Of a stretch of DNA of 64,000 bases, positions 58,401 to 64,000 are shown one piece after another (position 1 is the first letter of the stretch; each line of letters starts with the position of its first letter). The position numbers were made by a program, and so were the translations under genes. The notes beneath the pieces are model-generated. The model searched no databases. It saw only the letters and a list, made by a program, of their open reading frames with translations, and was not told the origin of the DNA. Source of the DNA: Gymnopus androsaceus JB14 (Eukaryota > Basidiomycota > Agaricomycetes > Agaricales > Omphalotaceae); the NCBI GenBank assembly GCA_009733575.1, contig ML769383.1:868001-932000 (forward strand), written 5' to 3'.

Positions 58401-60366
58401 TTACATTAAATGAGAAAAGGAACCCAGAAAATTAGAACCACAGGCCCAGGAAGGATGCTGGATAGGACTCGAACCCGAATCGAATGGTCACTATATCTAC
58501 TGGCCAACACGTCACACTGTCACAATGGAGAGGAACGTAGTTTTCTCTAACAGGCAGATCCAACCCGTTGAAGGGGAGGATGGAAATTTGGGAAATTCAG
58601 AAACATTGGTCACCGAGTCGGAACAGCCTGTCATACCAGTTCCAGAAGAAATCGCCGAACCAATTGCACCAGACGAAGTATCTGGGAAACGAGTCAGACA
58701 ACCCACCAAGAAGATCAGGGACGTCATTGAAGGACTTGGAGAAGGAAGTGATGAGTTGCAACATCTTACTGCATCTCTAGGTCAGGTAACATCAGAAATT
58801 GAATCTGATCCTTTATCTGTTACAGAAGCTATGCGACAACCTGACAGCTCCAAATGGTACAATGCCATGAAGGATGAAATCTCCAGACTCCAGGAGCATG
58901 GAACCTATACAATTATCACTCCACCTCCAGATGCAAATATTCTCACATCCAAATGGGTCTATCAGACCAAGAAGGATGAACGAGGTCACATTACAGGACA
59001 CCGAGCTTGTCTTGTTGTACGTGGATTTAATCAGATCCCAGACGTTGACTACTTCCCAGACGAAACCTTCACATCTGTTGCGAAACTTGCATCAGCCCGT
59101 GCTATACTCAGCATTGGAGCTGAGAAGAGCATGATTATTCACCAAATGGACGTGAAATCAGCTTACCTTTATGGGAAATTGGATGACAATGAGTGCATTT
59201 TTATGAAGGCACCTCCAGGCATTGATATAGGGGTAAAACCAGGTCAAACCTTATGGCTTAAACTCGCACTTTACGGACTTAAACAAGCCAGTCGACAATG
59301 GTACATGCAATTCAGGGAAATCATGACCCAACTGGGGTTTAAACGGTCTGATTTTGATCATGCTGTTTTCTATTGCACTAATCCCTTCACCATCATTTTC
59401 ATACATGTTGACAACATAACATTGGTTACCAAAACCCTGGCCATCATGGAGAAACTGAAGAAAGATATTGGGGCTATAATCGAAGTTGTTGATTCCGGAG
59501 AAATCCATTGGTTACTTGGGATCAAGATCCGAAGATCTCTCCATAATAGGACAGTTCACCTATCCCAGCGGTCATACATTGACACCATACTCTCTTGCTA
59601 TGGATTCTCGGATATAAAACCACTTTCTATTCCTTTCGATCCCCACATTCACCTCACCAAAGACCAATCACCCAAAACGGTCGAGGATATCGCTTTCATG
59701 CGCAACAAACCCTACAGAGAGGCCCTTGGCACCCTCCAGTACTTATCCGTCGCTACGAGACCTGACATCATGTATGCAGTCTCTATCCTTGCTCGCTTTT
59801 CACAAAACCCCGGCATCACTCATTGGAATGGTGTACTCCGTGTCTACGCCTATCTCAAATACACACGAGACTTTTGGCTCAGCACGAGCAACCAGGAGAC
59901 AGTCCAAGGCTATACGGATGCGGATGGTATGTCCCAAGAGGATTGACATGCTATTTCCAGGTACGTTTTTATGTTGAATGGCGGAGCAGTATCTTGGTCA
60001 TCGAAATGACAGGATACCATTTCTTTATCCACCACGGAAGCCGAGTATATTGCTTTGACCCATGCGGCAAAGGAGGTGATCTGGCTTAGGAATCTTTTGT
60101 CGGAAATCTTTGGTCCAATTACTCATGTGATCCCCATCATGTCAGACAATCAGTCCACCATCGCATTGGCAAAGGATGATTGTTTTCACACTAGGACCAA
60201 ACACATCAATATCCAATACCACTTCATCCGCTACGTCATCAAGGAAGGTAAAATTTGTCTTACATACTGCCCTACCGAAAACATGATGGCAGACATCTTC
60301 ACCAAAGCCTTACCTTTGATGAAAGCCAAACACTTCGCAGCATCCATGGGATTAGCAAAGGTTTGA
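55456..60366 (+). pseudogene. Copia gag-pol polyprotein with seven in-frame TGA codons
   Basis: One frame from ATG 55456 to TGA 60364-60366, 1637 codons, without any frameshift, TAA or TAG. TGA codons occur at 55486, 55747, 56200, 56806, 58411, 59944 and 60007. Domains: proline-rich N-terminus; gag (SDGSNWDTWKT, NTKQLWENLLADYDS, LHTMRCTDPSKV); zinc knuckle CYNCRGKGHFGNQC (about 56857); protease FDSRCSTHMTPL (57289); integrase with HMDVWGPAQV, VLHSDRGGEF and HNGIAECAHRT; reverse transcriptase with SKWVYQTKKDERGHI, IHQMDVKSAYLYGKLD, LKQASRQWYMQFRE and IHVDNITLV; RNase H with TTEAEYIALTHAAKE, SDNQSTIALAKD and ADIFTKALP. Three catalytic positions are changed: protease DSG to DSR, reverse transcriptase DD to DN, and AER to AEC in integrase. 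Confidence 0.92.
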
Positions 60367-60373
60367 AGGGGAG
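60366..60373 (+). promoter_or_regulatory. Copia polypurine tract
   Basis: AAGGGGAG directly before the 3' LTR, the usual plus-strand primer site. Confidence 0.75.
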
Positions 60374-60714
60374 TGTTGGAATATCAAAGGTAAATATATT
60401 CTATCGAACTATACATGGAACACTTTCTCGTAGTCTCCACTTGTTTGTATCACCATCCCATGCACTCCACTGTTATCGTCTCGCAGACTCCACTCAGTCT
60501 CTCGCCGTATCCACTTGCTCTCTCGCAGTACCCACTTTACCGTATGGACAGTAGCCACTTGCCCAATATATTGTTTGTACATAGGACTGTATATAAAGCC
60601 TAGTACCATACCCTGTAATACCACCGTTGTCCCCCATTGATCTGTGTGATCATACTACTAAGTCCTGTGTGGACTTACTGCTGCTACTTCCTATTTAGGA
60701 ACGTAACTCTAATA
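60374..60714 (+). repeat. Copia 3' LTR
   Basis: 341 bp. It differs from the 5' LTR at five positions, all transitions at CpG-derived dinucleotides. Confidence 0.95.
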
Positions 60715-60719
60715 CTACA

Positions 60720-61395
60720 GACAGGTATATATGGTAAAATACTGATCTCCAATTGGCAAGCAACAGCACTTGGAACACATGTTGTTTTAAGCCTAAGCTC
60801 AGTCTGTATCATGCATTACAGGTGCAAATACTAATTCATGAATCATTATGTTATATGGAAAAAAAACTTGCATTCTGCATTCAAGAAATTTCAAATTTTA
60901 CCTTGGTTTTACCTACAAATTACAATGACACCAGTGTAGTTTGGTATGTAAGTATCTTGAAAATTTCAAATTTCAGGTTCAGAAGGTGTCTGTTTGTGAC
61001 ATGAGTTACAATCATTGAATCAGATCATGTTCCATGGGGGCATTAAGTGCTATGGATTTTAGCTTCAAAACAGCACAGTAGACCAAGACTACCATTCTAC
61101 AAAATCTGACTACTAGTGACTTGACAATTGCTTGACAAAAGTCTTGATTACTTATTTTTCTTTGGTCATATTATAAAATTAAAAAAGGCAGATCTCTTGA
61201 ATACATGTATGAGAGGATGAAATAAAAATTTGAAGAGCAACAGATAAGAATTATGCTGTAGGGAAATAATTTACAGTCAAAAGCAGCAAGGTAAGCGCTG
61301 CTGTCACACATTTGGCGGCGCTGGAGCGAAATGACGTCGTTGATTACGCGAAACCGCGACTTGGACTGCAACCACCAACAACCTCTAGTGAAAAG
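60720..61395. other. AT-rich flank right of the Copia element
   Basis: No gene recognised; many T and A runs. Confidence 0.5.
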
Positions 61396-62337
61396 ATGCG
61401 AAAGATATCCTATGTTATAACTTTTCTGGCTGTAGTCGTCAGCTTAATTTTTGTGCGTCGAGCCTCTCTAGCTTTTTCGTACACTCAGCTTCCGTTTACA
61501 GACCGTTCTCTCGTTAACTCATGTAGACTGGTGCGCAGTAATAATGCAATTGCTGTTTCTGTCTCATGAACAGGCCTTTGCAGGCTCGTCGTCAAGTCTC
61601 CTGTGGTTCCTAGGCATCCAAATCACTCTCAAATACGGGCTCAACACACTTTGCGAGCTCAGGAAAGTCGGCAGTGGCGACGACAAATCCAAGTTCGAGT
61701 ACAGTTCGTACGAGTGTCGTCCATTCCCCAAGCGAGTCCAGGATGGCTGCGAGGAAGAAAATTCTAGCTTCTGTGCTGCATGGACTAGTGCAGCATACGC
61801 AGTTGAGATCAGTATCGCGCTTGCGGTGCTGGCTTTGCTTGCTATCTTGATAGGCCTCAGTACTGGATCGCGGCGCAGGAGGATATGGCGGACCGTAGCT
61901 GGATTGGTTGCACTGCAAGGTGAGAGCCTGGAACTTCGCTGTATCATCTGGCTCGTCAGGACTGATAACTACATATCTCTAGCCGCGATGCAAATTGTTG
62001 CATTTGCCATCGTAACCGACACCATGCGCACCGGTGCGTTCCCCACTTTCGAAGATGCTAAACCAGGCAAGTGTCTCTTCTTTGTTTGCTCTCTGTCTTT
62101 GTGGCCGTCTGGCAATAATCGCGCATGTTCTGTCATTTAAAGCGGCATTTTCGCTAATACTCTTCGTTCCGCAATACTAACGCTGCATTTCAAGGTGTTG
62201 GTTACGCATTCAATACCTTTACTTGGATTTTCTCTGTCATAATCGCTGTGGGAGTAGTAGTGACAGGTATCTCTGCTGACCAGGGTCATAAATGGGCAGC
62301 TGGCAATAGGGCGTACCGCAGAATCTCGGACGCTTAA
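61396..62337 (+). CDS. Four-helix fungal membrane protein, uncharacterised
   Basis: Starts MRKISYVITFLAVVVSLIF (helix 1). After an intron the extracellular part reads KYGLNTLCELRKVGSGDD, YSSYECRPFPKRVQDGCEEE with four cysteines, then FCAAWTSAAYAVEISIALAV (helix 2), ALLAILIGLSTGSRRRRIW, TVAGLVALQ joined across an intron to AAMQIVAFAIVTDTMR (helix 3), FEDAKPG joined to VGYAFNTFTWIFSVIIAVGV (helix 4) and the end ADQGHKWAAGNRAYRRISDA. The layout (four helices with a cysteine-rich first loop) recalls SUR7/claudin-like fungal proteins; the family is common in Agaricomycetes but I know no function. Introns are GT-AG and the frame is open. Confidence 0.78.
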
Positions 62338-62543
62338 GGTTCGAACTCTAGGATTAGCTTGCATCATTGACATTTGTGTTTTGATATTTTCTATGCTACA
62401 CACGTTATTTGCTTCTTTGTACTCATTGTACTATCATCTCTTGACATTATTCAGTTACGATTGAAGACTGAGTTCAATTAAGACGTTCAAATGTAAATTA
62501 CATCCTACAATGTACACTGTAAAGTCCAATCCGATTCCATTAC

Positions 62544-64000
<1,457 letters not shown>

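Larger units (their letters stand above)
55060..60714 (+). mobile_element. Full-length Copia (Ty1-type) LTR retrotransposon, inactivated
   Basis: Two 341-bp LTRs, a 5-bp target duplication CTACA (55055-55059 and 60715-60719), a primer-binding site, a polypurine tract and a single gag-pol frame in the order gag, zinc knuckle, protease, integrase, reverse transcriptase, RNase H. That gene order defines Copia. LTRs differ at 5 of 341 positions, so insertion is fairly recent. Confidence 0.95.

Overview
The window is nuclear DNA of a mushroom-type basidiomycete (Agaricomycetes). The signs are genes cut by many short GT-AG introns of about 45-60 nt, gene families typical of that class (a KRE6/SKN1-type GH16, F-box/LRR genes, lineage-specific multi-pass membrane proteins), a tRNA-His gene with a 12-nt intron, and an Ngaro-type tyrosine-recombinase retrotransposon. 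The species cannot be named from the sequence alone.

Layout. 0-13 kb: an uncharacterised membrane protein, a decayed aldo-keto reductase, and an intact GH2 beta-galactosidase plus a membrane RING-H2 gene lying between two inverted copies of a methyltransferase locus. One methyltransferase copy reads through; the other has a 1-nt deletion. 13.7-15.5 kb: a FAD-dependent monooxygenase. 16-23.4 kb: a LINE tail relic, then a nested transposon in which an Ngaro element with split direct repeats (A1-ORFs-B1-A2-B2) sits inside an older element with long terminal inverted repeats. 23.6-28.9 kb: an F-box gene with a frameshifted C-terminus, an opposed F-box relic, and a coiled-coil gene with frame breaks. 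29.2-50.9 kb: a quiet housekeeping block with a GTPBP1/2-like GTPase, a KRE6/SKN1 glucan-synthesis protein, Mnd1, a Zn2Cys6 factor, a BZW/eIF5-mimic protein, two tandem PP2C phosphatases and a PNS1/CTL-like transporter. 51-61 kb: accessory DNA with a decayed kinase-like gene lying between a 5' half-copy and a full copy of tRNA-His, two MITE-like elements, and a complete but inactivated Copia element. 61.4-64 kb: a four-helix membrane protein and a GH18 chitinase that runs off the right edge.

The strongest unusual signals are these. (1) The Copia element keeps one uninterrupted 1637-codon frame broken only by seven TGA codons. All seven, plus changed catalytic codons and all five LTR-LTR differences, fit C-to-T decay at CpG sites. 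(2) A 31-bp perfect direct repeat ending exactly at tRNA-His residue 26 bounds a 2.9-kb accessory segment. (3) The Ngaro element is nested in a TIR element. (4) An inverted duplication surrounds the beta-galactosidase. None of these is shown to be a new functional system. Gene models were spliced by eye, and exon edges are given only where they could be checked base by base.
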